Source: Lactobacillus acidophilus (lineage in GTDB: Bacteria; Bacillota; Bacilli; Lactobacillales; Lactobacillaceae). Taken from it: 64,000 nucleotides of DNA. The notes beneath the pieces are model-generated. The model searched no databases. It was not told the DNA's origin and saw only the letters and a list, made by a program, of their open reading frames with translations. Of the stretch, positions 50,482-59,314 are shown in pieces. The position numbers were made by a program, and so were the translations under genes. The first letter of the stretch is position 1, and each line of letters begins with the position of its first letter. The stretch is from the NCBI RefSeq assembly GCF_034298135.1, contig NZ_CP139575.1:558001-622000 (forward strand), in the 5' to 3' direction.

Positions 50482-51024
50482 ATGAATATTTTTAATAAAG
50501 GAAATAAACAGGATATTGCTCAGGTTTTAAATGCAAAGGATTATCGAGTCGCTTTGCAAAAAGCAATTTTTAACAAGTACCCGGATCAAACACTAGTTGA
50601 TATTAATTTAAATATTCCTGGACCAATAAAAAATAATCAATATTTAAAAAATATATTTGATAAGGGAATAAGTGAACTAGAGAATAGTTGGCAAAAATCA
50701 GGTTATAAATATAAATTAGTTAAAGCATTAAATGAAGATAGTGGATGCGAAAAATTTTATGTTTTAAGTTTACCTGCAATCCAAGTTAAAAGATCAACCA
50801 TTGATTTTGAAGACTATACTCCATTAGGTCGTTTATTTGATGCTGATGTATTGGTGAAAGATCATAATACCGCAATCTCACGTAAAGACTTAGGCCAAAA
50901 TGTACGTAAATGCTTTTTATGTTCTCGTCGGGCTAAAGAGTGTGCACGTTCTAGACGTCATTCAGTAAAGGAAATGCAAGATTTTATTTCTAATTTATAT
51001 ATTAAATACATTGAAAATGCTTAA
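50482..51024 (+). CDS. citX: citrate lyase holo-[acyl-carrier protein] synthase
   Basis: Attaches the phosphoribosyl-dephospho-CoA group to the ACP of citrate lyase. 180 residues with the family motifs GRLFDADV and NVRKCFLCSRRAKECARSRRH (Cys-rich end, as in CitX). ATG 50482 follows GGTGAG closely. No citCDEF or citG neighbour; citG lies 8.6 kb upstream. Present without its target enzyme in this window. Confidence 0.88.
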   Translation: MNIFNKGNKQDIAQVLNAKDYRVALQKAIFNKYPDQTLVDINLNIPGPIKNNQYLKNIFDKGISELENSWQKSGYKYKLVKALNEDSGCEKFYVLSLPAIQVKRSTIDFEDYTPLGRLFDADVLVKDHNTAISRKDLGQNVRKCFLCSRRAKECARSRRHSVKEMQDFISNLYIKYIENA

Positions 51025-51093
51025 CTAAATTTCTTTAAATGATCTAAAATAATAATGAATAATTTATAGACATTTATAGTGACTGGAAAAAAT

Positions 51094-52260
51094 ATGAAAT
51101 TAGAAAAAAATCAAGACAATTTGAATAAAATTGCTTCACTAATTGAATATGCTTTTTTAAAAAATGAAGATCTAACACATGATATTAATTTTAAGAGTCG
51201 ATATAATCATAGTATAGGTTATGGATGTTTTAATCAGACTAAGTTAACTAGTTATATCATGGTTAATCAGTTTAAAAGCGAGGTCTTTGGAAATCATGTT
51301 CCAATGGCAGGAATAGGTTATGTGGCATCGTATCCGGAATATCGTGGGCAAGGTCATATTTCTAAATTAATGAAAGAAATACTGCAAGCTTTACATGAAC
51401 AAGATGTTCCATTTGCTAATTTGGCTCCTTTTTCTGAGAGTTTTTATCGTCATTATGGTTTTAGCAATAGCATTTATCAAACCGAATATCGCTTTTCAGG
51501 TAAAGCTTTAAAAAGTTTTAAATTACCCAGAAGTGGACAGATTGTACGAAGTAATTGGAACAATTTACTTGTGCAGAATGGTGTAATTCAGTTATATGAA
51601 CGTCAACTTCATACAGATGATGAACGAAATACTGTTATTCGTGAAGACTGGTGGTGGAATAGACTAAATACTTATTATCAAAATAGAAATATTGCCGTTT
51701 ATTTTGATAGTGATGAAAGACCAATTAGCTATTTAATTTATCGTCTTCAAGGGGATGTATTCTTAGCTGACGAGCTATATTCAATTACACCACAAGGTTA
51801 TTTGGCATTACTTGGTTTCATGGGTTCACACGTTGGGACAAGCAAAGAATTTCGGATGATTTTGCCAGAAGATTCTATTCTTGCAGAGTTATTCCCAGAG
51901 CAAAATTTATTAGATATTCGATTGCGCCCATATATGATGAGTAGAATCATCGATTTTGAACGAATACTTACATATATGAAACCACTTAAAGATGGTACTT
52001 TTAATATTGAAGTTATTAATGATGATCAATGTCCCTGGAATATTGGTGTATGGCAAATAGTTAATAAAGATGGACATGTCACTTGTAAACATATGGAAGA
52101 TGGTTTAGTTGATTATTCTGGTTCAATTACTGCTTGGACACAAGTTCTTTTAGGTAGACTAACTATGGCCGATGCTGTTAAACTGGGATTAATTACAGAT
52201 TATCGAGTTAAAAAATTAGACTTTAAAAAAGGCAAAGTATCATTTTATGATTATTTCTAG
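51094..52260 (+). CDS. Eis-like GNAT acetyltransferase with SCP2-type C-terminal domain
   Basis: 388 residues in the three-part Eis layout: N-terminal GNAT with the acetyl-CoA loop YRGQGHISKLM, a second GNAT-like fold, and an SCP2-like end (about 290-388). The SFSESFYRHYGF-type text (PFSESFYRHYGF) is typical. Eis proteins acetylate aminoglycosides and other amines; the substrate here is unknown. ATG 51094 is preferred over an in-frame GTG at 51079 that has no SD. It seems to head a three-gene operon. Confidence 0.82.
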   Translation: MKLEKNQDNLNKIASLIEYAFLKNEDLTHDINFKSRYNHSIGYGCFNQTKLTSYIMVNQFKSEVFGNHVPMAGIGYVASYPEYRGQGHISKLMKEILQALHEQDVPFANLAPFSESFYRHYGFSNSIYQTEYRFSGKALKSFKLPRSGQIVRSNWNNLLVQNGVIQLYERQLHTDDERNTVIREDWWWNRLNTYYQNRNIAVYFDSDERPISYLIYRLQGDVFLADELYSITPQGYLALLGFMGSHVGTSKEFRMILPEDSILAELFPEQNLLDIRLRPYMMSRIIDFERILTYMKPLKDGTFNIEVINDDQCPWNIGVWQIVNKDGHVTCKHMEDGLVDYSGSITAWTQVLLGRLTMADAVKLGLITDYRVKKLDFKKGKVSFYDYF

Positions 52261-52280
52261 ATTTAAAGAAGGTAGTAAAA

Positions 52281-52442
52281 ATGAGTAAACAAAGTAAAAT
52301 TAACTTATTAAAGTTCTTGGGTATTATTGTTAGTGGCATTAACGTAATAATTTCAATGTTAATTATGATTAACAAATATCAGATTAGAAAAGATAAGAAG
52401 AAGTTAGTCAACGAAGGTCATGCACCTTTAAGTGAGGACTAA
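52281..52442 (+). CDS. small single-helix membrane protein (53 residues)
   Basis: ATG 52281 with AGAAGG 8 bases before it. A hydrophobic helix (about 11-32, FLGIIVSGINVIISMLIMI) is followed by a highly charged tail. The next gene starts one base after its stop. Function unknown; position suggests co-expression with both neighbours. Confidence 0.65.
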   Translation: MSKQSKINLLKFLGIIVSGINVIISMLIMINKYQIRKDKKKLVNEGHAPLSED

Positions 52443-52443
52443 T

Positions 52444-53052
52444 ATGGAGCAATTAAAGATTGCGTATTTTAATCAATTAGGGAGAAAAGAGCTAGATCAA
52501 GCCAAAATTAAGTTTGAGCAGATATATCCTAATATTAAGGTAAAGTTAATTAGTACAGGTCATGATCAGGCTTTTGAAAAATTAGCAAGTGGTGATGTCG
52601 ATCTAGTAATTAACGATTTTCGTGGTGAAGAAAATGGCTTTATAAAAAAAGATCTTACTGAAGTTGGAGTCATGGCAATTGTCCCAAGAGGTAGTTATCC
52701 AAGCGGCATTCAAATGATCGATAAGTCTGATCTATCTAATCTGACTTGTTTTATTGTGGCTAAGCCGGAAGAAGAGGTGGCTGAGCTTCATTTGTTGAAA
52801 GATATTTATACAATTAAAAGCCCGTTTATTGCATCTAATTCAGTTGAAGAGGCTGCTTTATTAGTAGCTTCCGGTTCTGGTTATTTTTTAATTAATGAAA
52901 TTGCAGCTAACTTGATCAAAAATGATTCGTTACAATGTTTATTTTTATTAGACGAAGATGGGAAAATTATGCGACAAACTATTATGGCATATTATGTTAA
53001 AGATACGTCATGTAATAATAAATTTGTCGAGATGTTAAAATCAGAATATTAA
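52444..53052 (+). CDS. stand-alone LysR-type effector-binding domain protein
   Basis: 202 residues that resemble the periplasmic-binding-like sensor domain of LysR regulators (LKIAYFNQLGRKELDQAKIKF at the start, then GDVDLVIND and the late VASGSGYFLINE segment), but there is no helix-turn-helix before it: the upstream space is filled by the 53-residue gene. It may bind a small molecule and act by protein contact, or be a remnant. ATG 52444 follows GAGG. Confidence 0.65.
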   Translation: MEQLKIAYFNQLGRKELDQAKIKFEQIYPNIKVKLISTGHDQAFEKLASGDVDLVINDFRGEENGFIKKDLTEVGVMAIVPRGSYPSGIQMIDKSDLSNLTCFIVAKPEEEVAELHLLKDIYTIKSPFIASNSVEEAALLVASGSGYFLINEIAANLIKNDSLQCLFLLDEDGKIMRQTIMAYYVKDTSCNNKFVEMLKSEY

Positions 53053-53056
53053 TTTT

Positions 53057-53086
53057 AACAAGTGATATAGAAATCACTTGTTTTTA
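53057..53086 (+). terminator. terminator of the Eis-like operon
   Basis: AACAAGTGAT (53057-53066) pairs with ATCACTTGTT (53073-53082), then TTT. Confidence 0.8.
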
Positions 53087-53150
53087 TATAGCAAAATACT
53101 GTAAAATTAATAATGAAAACGGATACAGTTTTATTCTGGAGATGATTTTT

Positions 53151-53690
53151 ATGCTTAGAAAAAATATATTGCCTTTGACATCAATGGTACTTGTTTCAGG
53201 GTTGAGTGGAGTGGCTATGCATGTTGAACCTGTAAATGCCTCAACATATGGTAATGGCGCGGTGGTTACTGTGCCTAAAAAGATGCAAGGAACATGGTAT
53301 TCCTATGATCGTGATGCACATAGTGGTAAAAAAATCACCTTTGGTGCGCATACTGTAAATGGTAAAGTCATTTACTCACAAGATAAAAATATAATTAGTG
53401 ATTACTTTAACGGAAAAATTCAAAATCAAAGAAAATTTGATCAAGTTACCAAAAATTGGATGTCCGGTAAAACAACTAAGATGAAGGATGATACTTTCTA
53501 TGAGATTAATCCATGGATTACTTTTGAAAAATGGAATCTTTATAGAGTAGCTCCTCAAACAATTAATGGTCAAAAACATAATATTTTAGTTTATACAAGT
53601 AGGTATGATGGCGGAAATTACTATAGAAGTAAAAAATTAGCCAAGCAGATGAAGAATTATAAATTTGAAAAAATTAATTATACGATGTAA
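53151..53690 (+). CDS. secreted protein of unknown function
   Basis: 179 residues with a signal peptide (LRKNILPLTSMVLVSGLSG, cut near NAS-TYG). The mature part is rich in Lys, Tyr and Trp, starts with VPKKMQGTWYSYD and looks like a small beta-rich domain. No anchor motif. GGAG lies 9 bases before ATG 53151. I cannot name a family. Confidence 0.7.
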   Translation: MLRKNILPLTSMVLVSGLSGVAMHVEPVNASTYGNGAVVTVPKKMQGTWYSYDRDAHSGKKITFGAHTVNGKVIYSQDKNIISDYFNGKIQNQRKFDQVTKNWMSGKTTKMKDDTFYEINPWITFEKWNLYRVAPQTINGQKHNILVYTSRYDGGNYYRSKKLAKQMKNYKFEKINYTM

Positions 53691-53720
53691 TAAGCATCCC
53701 CACTGGGGATGCTTATTTTT
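53691..53720 (+). terminator. terminator after the secreted protein gene
   Basis: TAAGCATCCCC and GGGGATGCTTA form an 11-pair stem with a three-base loop and a T run. Confidence 0.9.
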
Positions 53721-53793
53721 AATTCAAATTTTTCTGTACTTTATTTTGCTGGTGGTTCATTATGTTTAGTAAAAAGAATAGTGAGGAAATAAA

Positions 53794-54462
53794 ATGAATT
53801 TAGAAACTGCACCTATTTTACGTTTATACAAATTAGAAATTGATTCTAAAAATCGAGAGAAATATCTTCAAGTAGGCAAAGATAATATGCTTACTTCTAT
53901 TGAAAATGAGCCTGGAACTGTATTTATGGAAACTGGTCATGAAGATGAAGCCGGAAGTATAAATTACGTTTTTGAGTGTTATCCAGATATGGCGAAATAT
54001 AATATTCATGTTAATTCACCTCAATATAAAGCATTTGCAAAGACTGCTGCTAATATATTGACTAATCGAGTCATGGTTGAGTTACAACCTGAATTTATTT
54101 TTACTAATAAAGAAAAAATGGCGGTAACTGAACCAGTTGCTTATGTAGCATATTTAACAGAAATTGGCGTTGGTCTTGGAAAGGGTGATGAATTTGCTAA
54201 TGGCGTGTTAAAAGAAATGAAAACAGCTGTTGCACAAGAAGAGGACATTTTAGCAATGATCGCTGGAACAGTTGAGGATCAGCCTAATGAGTGGCTTTCT
54301 TTAGAGGTATATCGTAGCGAAGAAGCTTATCAAAAGCACGTGGAAACTAGCTATTTCAAGAAGTATCTTAAAGCTACAAAATACTGTGTTGAAAGTAAAG
54401 GCTTGCATAAAATTAAACCAGATATACTTGTTAGCCAAGGAAAAATGTCGTATAAGCTATAA
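53794..54462 (+). CDS. protein with two antibiotic biosynthesis monooxygenase (ABM) domains
   Basis: 222 residues as two ferredoxin-like ABM domains in tandem: residues about 6-95 (ILRLYKLEIDSKNREKYLQ ... YPDMAKYNIHVNSPQYKAF) and about 112-205 (AYVAYLTEIGVGLGKGDEF ... VYRSEEAYQKHVETSYFKKY). Single-domain relatives are quinol monooxygenases or heme/aldehyde-active enzymes; usual ABM proteins are dimers of one domain, so the tandem mimics a dimer. Reaction unknown. Confidence 0.8.
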   Translation: MNLETAPILRLYKLEIDSKNREKYLQVGKDNMLTSIENEPGTVFMETGHEDEAGSINYVFECYPDMAKYNIHVNSPQYKAFAKTAANILTNRVMVELQPEFIFTNKEKMAVTEPVAYVAYLTEIGVGLGKGDEFANGVLKEMKTAVAQEEDILAMIAGTVEDQPNEWLSLEVYRSEEAYQKHVETSYFKKYLKATKYCVESKGLHKIKPDILVSQGKMSYKL

Positions 54463-54531
54463 TTGTTATACGGATACTTCTTCAATGATGTGTTACAATA
54501 ATCGTGTTTGTCATTGGAGGGGAATGTAAAA

Positions 54532-56037
54532 GTGTTAAAAAAGTTAACGGTATCGTTAATTTCCTTAAGTTTGTCATCAGTCTTTTTTGTGAATCAGCAT
54601 CCTGTTTTAGCGTGCAGTTTACAACAATATCAAACTAAGATTGTTGCAAATAATAATTACGGGATATATCAATCATTAACTAGGAAAGGACCTGTTAGAC
54701 AAATGGGAGTAACAGGTACCTTTAAATATAGTCATTTTCAAGCTAGCTCAGTTAAAAAAATTAAGCATAATACGTACTGGTATGTTTTAATTAATGGTCA
54801 TAAAGCAGGGTGGGTTAATCAATCAGCTTTTGCTCGAAATAAAATATCAGTTGCTAAAAGAGTAAGTTTAGTTAAAAATCCGTATTACGATTTTAATGTG
54901 AAAGATGCGATTAATTACGTAACCGATTCTTCTGGTAGTGTGGTAGATCTAGATAAAGTTCATGTATCGCAAAATACAGTTTCATCTGCTAAAGCTGGGA
55001 TACATAATATAACTTATACTTATGGTAAAGGAAAAGCTCATAGTTTAATTAGAGTTAGAAATGATCAATATGAAGGAATTGTTAATGCTAATAAGAAACC
55101 ACAAATGGGCAAGAGTGGGGTAACTTGGTTTAAGCATTTTAAGACTTCAGGTAATTGGGGAAAAGGTTCAAGTTATGCTCCTGAAACTAAACCACATGTT
55201 TTAAAAAATGGAAACTTTAAGCTGAAAACGGTATTCTATCAGCCTGCTACGTTAAGTCAAGGTGATTCCAAATTAGGTGTAGTAGGACCATTACCGGAAG
55301 GGCTAGCTGTTTCTGATGGACGAATGTATGCAACAATGTATGATCGACCGACTCGCACACATGCGCACATTGTTAGTTATCAATTAAATCAAATTCCTAA
55401 TCGTTATGTGATGCAAAAATTGCCGTGGCTTCCTTGGCCAGAATTTGCTCGACTTTCAGCTACAATTAAAGTTAGTCCACTAATAAAATTAGGGCATGGT
55501 CAAGCAATAAGTACAAGTAAGAAATATATCTATGTTATTGCAAATAATCACCTACTAAGAAATAATCCGGAATCTGAAGAAATTATGCAGATTAGCAAGA
55601 ATGACTTACAAATTAAAAAAATCTGGACTTTTAAAATATGGGATCAAAAATCGGAGTATGGTCGTTATGTACATAATGCAGTTTTCTTAAATGATCATAA
55701 ATTTATTGCTGTTTATCATAGTTCAACAATGAATCGTTTTGAGTACTGGGAAGTGACCCGTCATGGTAATAGTTGGTATCCTAAAGAAATAGGTGCTACT
55801 AAAGGTGAGTTTATGCGCAACAATTCTCCAGTTCAAGGAATAGCTTATGATAAACATAAAAAACAAATTTATTTAGCATTTAATGATTATTTATTTAAGT
55901 TGAATCGAAAAGGTCGCGTAATAGAAAATGGTCATTTTAATACTGGCCGTGAATTTGAAGGTATATGTGTAGATAATAAGACCTTCTATGCTGAATTGGC
56001 TCAGCGACCTGAATTGTTAAAACAAAAATTGAAATAA
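54532..56037 (+). CDS. large secreted protein with GW-like, Ig-like and propeller-like regions
   Basis: 501 residues from GTG 54532 behind GGAGG. Signal peptide about 1-28; an SH3/GW-like module (about 30-100, with the GW dipeptide in GHKAGWVNQSAF); an Ig-like module (about 110-180, SAKAGIHNITYTYGKGKA); then a long part with repeated strand-turn text (EGLAVSDGRMYATMYD, GHGQAISTSKKYIYVIA, VQGIAYDKHKKQIYLAF) that suggests a beta-propeller. GW modules bind teichoic acid, so it probably sits on the cell surface. No LPXTG. Target unknown. Confidence 0.7.
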   Translation: MLKKLTVSLISLSLSSVFFVNQHPVLACSLQQYQTKIVANNNYGIYQSLTRKGPVRQMGVTGTFKYSHFQASSVKKIKHNTYWYVLINGHKAGWVNQSAFARNKISVAKRVSLVKNPYYDFNVKDAINYVTDSSGSVVDLDKVHVSQNTVSSAKAGIHNITYTYGKGKAHSLIRVRNDQYEGIVNANKKPQMGKSGVTWFKHFKTSGNWGKGSSYAPETKPHVLKNGNFKLKTVFYQPATLSQGDSKLGVVGPLPEGLAVSDGRMYATMYDRPTRTHAHIVSYQLNQIPNRYVMQKLPWLPWPEFARLSATIKVSPLIKLGHGQAISTSKKYIYVIANNHLLRNNPESEEIMQISKNDLQIKKIWTFKIWDQKSEYGRYVHNAVFLNDHKFIAVYHSSTMNRFEYWEVTRHGNSWYPKEIGATKGEFMRNNSPVQGIAYDKHKKQIYLAFNDYLFKLNRKGRVIENGHFNTGREFEGICVDNKTFYAELAQRPELLKQKLK

Positions 56038-56097
56038 TACTGACATAGCTGTCTATATTCAGTAAAATATAGTTAGAGTCAAGTCTAATGCATACCA

Positions 56098-56128
56098 AAA
56101 AAGAGTCACTTTGTAGTGACTCTTTTTA
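56098..56128. terminator. bidirectional terminator
   Basis: AAAAAGAGTCACT and AGTGACTCTTTTT form a 13-pair stem with loop TTGT; it serves the convergent genes and overlaps the brnQ stop region. Confidence 0.85.
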
Positions 56129-57487
56129 GTCTTCAACTGCAGTGAAACTTGCTCTTTTAGCAAAGTGAATAATTATTCCAATAAATAATCCGCCTAAGCT
56201 GAAGGTTACCCAACTAAAGCCAAGATCAAACATAGGTAAATAACGTTGAGCGTATGAAAGAATATTTTGAATTATAGAAGTAGAACGCAATACATCTGGC
56301 AATGCATTAATCATATCGAATAAAGCGGGAATCAAAGTTAAAGCAGTCGTTATTTTATAAACAACTGGATCATTTTTAAATATTGGTGAAAGAATACCTA
56401 AAATAACTAATGAAATTGCTAAAGGATAAAGGAGCATTAAAACAGGAGTAGACCAACTGATGATCATATCCAAGCCCATATTAGCAATAATAAATGAAAG
56501 AAGACAGTTGATTGCTAAGAAAGTTTTGTAAGAGATCTTAGGAAAACGCTTATGAAAGTCTTGTGCAAATGCGACAACTAATCCCATTGCTGTGGTAATA
56601 CAAGTAATTGTAGTTAAAGCAGCAATTAATGCATCCCCAACAGTACCTAAATAATAATGAGAAATTTGTGCTAAAGCAGTACCACCGTTTGAACTTAATT
56701 TGAAATCATGTAAACTTGTAGCACCAAGCCAGATTAAGCCAATATAAATAATAGCAATACCTAAGATACCAAACAGGCCACTTTTAATAGTAGTAATTGC
56801 TACTTCTTTTTCGTTTTTAAAACCGAGATTACGAATAGCGGTAATAACTGTAATACCAAATGCAAGTGCTGCTAAACAATCCATTGTGTTATAACCTTCT
56901 AAAAAGCCATTTGTGAAGGCGTTGTTGGTATAAGCTGCTGTAAGTGGCGCATCTTTTGCAGCACCCATAGGGTTTAAAAATGCTAAAAAGAAAATTAAGA
57001 ACAATAAAAGTAAGAATATGGGATTCAGTATTTTTCCAATTAAATCAGTTACTTTTGCTTCGGTTGCTGAAAGGAAAAATACGATTCCAAAGAAAATGGC
57101 AGAAAAAATGAGTAAACCAATTTTATTCATATTATTTGGTAAAAGTGGTGCTATACCAATAGTATAAGGAACTGTTGCTGTTCTTGGCGTTGCAAACAAT
57201 GGTCCTAGGGTAGCATGAATTAGGATTAGGAAAACTAAGGCGTATTTCTTACTAATAGGTTTAGCCAATTCAAAAATTCCGTGAGAACGGGTGATACTAA
57301 TAGCAATAAGTGCCATCAATGGTAATAAACTACTAGAAATTAAGAAGCCACTACTCGCTGAAAGCCAATTTTTACCGGCTAATTGCCCTAAGTGAACAGG
57401 GAAAATTAAGTTACCGGCTCCAAAAAGCATACCGAATATTAAAGATGCAATAATTATAGTTTTGCGAAAAGAATTAGATTTATTCAT
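56126..57487 (-). CDS. brnQ: branched-chain amino acid transport system carrier BrnQ
   Basis: Cation-coupled importer of leucine, isoleucine and valine with about 12 helices. The frame reaches into the leader, but ATG 57487 (MNKSNSFRK) has GAAAGGG upstream and gives 453 residues, the family length. The start LIFGMLFGAGNLIFPVHLGQLAG is diagnostic. A T-box leader upstream senses uncharged tRNA, so uptake rises on amino acid shortage. Confidence 0.95.
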   Translation of the reverse strand: MNKSNSFRKTIIIASLIFGMLFGAGNLIFPVHLGQLAGKNWLSASSGFLISSSLLPLMALIAISITRSHGIFELAKPISKKYALVFLILIHATLGPLFATPRTATVPYTIGIAPLLPNNMNKIGLLIFSAIFFGIVFFLSATEAKVTDLIGKILNPIFLLLLFLIFFLAFLNPMGAAKDAPLTAAYTNNAFTNGFLEGYNTMDCLAALAFGITVITAIRNLGFKNEKEVAITTIKSGLFGILGIAIIYIGLIWLGATSLHDFKLSSNGGTALAQISHYYLGTVGDALIAALTTITCITTAMGLVVAFAQDFHKRFPKISYKTFLAINCLLSFIIANMGLDMIISWSTPVLMLLYPLAISLVILGILSPIFKNDPVVYKITTALTLIPALFDMINALPDVLRSTSIIQNILSYAQRYLPMFDLGFSWVTFSLGGLFIGIIIHFAKRASFTAVED

Positions 57488-57511
57488 TTTTCTTACCCTT
57501 TCTATATTTGT

Positions 57512-57799
57512 CACCATGAAAAAAGACGTCCCATAAGCATATTGCTTAAAGGACGCCTTTTTGCGTGTTACCACCTTTTTTTACATTATTATTGCTAATA
57601 ATGCCTTACGCGTACATGAAAAAATCAGATACGTTGGTGCAGTAACGGGCACTCCCGACTAAAACTTCTTGTGGTCGCCTTAGTCACTCATAGATTACTT
57701 TCAATTGTCTTAATTTATACCTGCTTTCACTATCTCAGGCTCGCTGAATAAATCGAAGACAATCTACTCTTCTATTCATAGTGTGTAAAAATCTTGTTG
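57512..57799 (-). promoter_or_regulatory. T-box riboswitch of brnQ
   Basis: On the minus strand: stem I (TAGATT with AATCTA, GTCTT with AAGAC), a distal loop with AGCGAGCC, the T-box bulge AAGGTGGTAACACGC (around 57563-57577) and a terminator at 57518-57562 (GGCGTCC with GGACGTC, one wobble) ending in TTTTTT. The specifier loop between AAGAC and AATCTA reads AATTGAAAGT; ATT (57703-57705, Ile) is the best codon candidate. Matches brnQ function. Confidence 0.85.
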
Positions 57800-57805
57800 T
57801 TTAGT

Positions 57806-57834
57806 AATATACATGAATGTTTGACATTCGTCAA
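57806..57834 (-). promoter_or_regulatory. promoter of the T-box-brnQ transcript
   Basis: Minus strand TTGACG (57829-57834), 17 bases, TATATT (57806-57811). The spacer holds GAATGT-TTG-ACATTC (plus strand), an exact inverted repeat. Confidence 0.75.
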
Positions 57835-57845
57835 TAATAAATAAT

Positions 57846-59171
57846 TTATTTGAATAAATCGTTAAATGCTTCACTCATAGTTGGGTGAGTATAAATTTGA
57901 TCACGCAGTATATTAGCGGGAATTTTAGCTTTCATTGCCATAGAAATTTGATTAATTAACTCATAAGATTCAATTCCATATAATGTGGCACCCAAAATTT
58001 GATTAGTGGTTGGATCAACTAGTGCTTTAAATAGACCACGAGTATCTTTAGCTACGCGCGCTTTGGGAATAGCAGCTACAGGAAGTTTCTTAAGTTCATA
58101 ATTTATTTCTTGTTTTTTAGCCTGTTTTTCGTTTAGGCCAACTTGAGAAAGTGCAGGAGTAATGAAGACACTATAAGGAATATTGATCCGGTCACTGATT
58201 ACACGTTTTCCATCACCAAATAGTTGGTCTTTAATAATGCGGTAGTCATCAAGAGAAATATAGGTGAATTGAGGACCACCTTTTACATCGCCGATAGCCC
58301 ATACATTTTGTGCAGTAGTCATTAAGTGATCATTTACTTTAATTGCACCATTATCAGTAAGCTCAATATTAGTATTTTCTAAACCAAGATTTTGGGTATT
58401 TGGTTTTCTACCAGTGGCAGCTAAAATTCGATCAGATTTAATTGATAAGTTTTGACCATCTTTTTCGTAAAAAACAGTGTCATCTTCAACACGATTAATT
58501 TTTACACCAAGTTCAAATTTAATACCAGTATTTTCTAGATCTTGTTTGATCATTTCACTAATATCGTTATCTTCACGTGGCAAAAAATCTCTATGATTAT
58601 CTAAAACAGTTACTTTTGTACCATAGTTAGCAAACATGCTGGCAAATTCTAAGCCAATATAACCACTGCCAATAATAGTAAGTTTTTTAGGCATTTCGGT
58701 TTGGTCCATTGCCTCAGTAGAATTAATAACTTTGTTACTTTCTATTAAACCAGGGATAGGGGCGTAATTTGGAATAGCTCCAGTATTGATAAAAATGCGT
58801 TTACCACTGTATTTCTCTTTTGTACCATCATTTTTAGTAACTTCGATTTCATGATCACTTAAAAACTTAGCCGTACCATCTAAAACAGTAACAGTCTTTT
58901 CATCAGCAAGCATATGATAATTAGCATTACGTAAAAAAGAGGTCATTTCATTTTTACTGTTAATTGCGTCCGTAAATTCTATACCATTAGCAGCTTCAAT
59001 GATTAAACGTTTTGATGGTAAGCACGCAATGTTAATACAAGTACCACCATACATTTGATTAGATTTTTCGATTACCAATACTTCCTCATTTTTACTGGCT
59101 AAAAATTTAGCTAAAGTTTTACCACCCTTGCCAAAGCCAATAATGATATTTTTTATTTCTTTTGTATCCAT
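57846..59171 (-). CDS. RclA-like pyridine nucleotide-disulfide oxidoreductase
   Basis: 441-residue flavoprotein. The FAD motif IIIGFGKGGKTLA is near the start, redox cysteines Cys45 and Cys50 in GGTCINIACLPSK, NAD(P) motif IIGSGYIGLEFAS and the C-terminal active-site HPTMSE. It lacks the extra features of glutathione or lipoamide systems; relatives include RclA and hypothiocyanite reductases that defend against oxidants made by the host. The specific oxidant is inferred. AGAGGATG precedes ATG 59171. Confidence 0.82.
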   Translation of the reverse strand: MDTKEIKNIIIGFGKGGKTLAKFLASKNEEVLVIEKSNQMYGGTCINIACLPSKRLIIEAANGIEFTDAINSKNEMTSFLRNANYHMLADEKTVTVLDGTAKFLSDHEIEVTKNDGTKEKYSGKRIFINTGAIPNYAPIPGLIESNKVINSTEAMDQTEMPKKLTIIGSGYIGLEFASMFANYGTKVTVLDNHRDFLPREDNDISEMIKQDLENTGIKFELGVKINRVEDDTVFYEKDGQNLSIKSDRILAATGRKPNTQNLGLENTNIELTDNGAIKVNDHLMTTAQNVWAIGDVKGGPQFTYISLDDYRIIKDQLFGDGKRVISDRINIPYSVFITPALSQVGLNEKQAKKQEINYELKKLPVAAIPKARVAKDTRGLFKALVDPTTNQILGATLYGIESYELINQISMAMKAKIPANILRDQIYTHPTMSEAFNDLFK

Positions 59172-59216
59172 TTTGTCATCCTCTTACAAAAAGTAATTAA
59201 CGTGTTATTAATGTCT

Positions 59217-59244
59217 ATTTTAATCCAAAAAATTAAATTGTCAT
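59217..59244 (-). promoter_or_regulatory. promoter of the RclA-like gene
   Basis: Minus strand ATGACA (59239-59244), 16 bases, TAAAAT (59217-59222). Moderate match. Confidence 0.45.
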
Positions 59245-59314
59245 TATTTTTGCCTAATCATAGTGGTATACTATTCACAAATAAAATAACATAATGACAA
59301 AAAGAGGGATTGAT

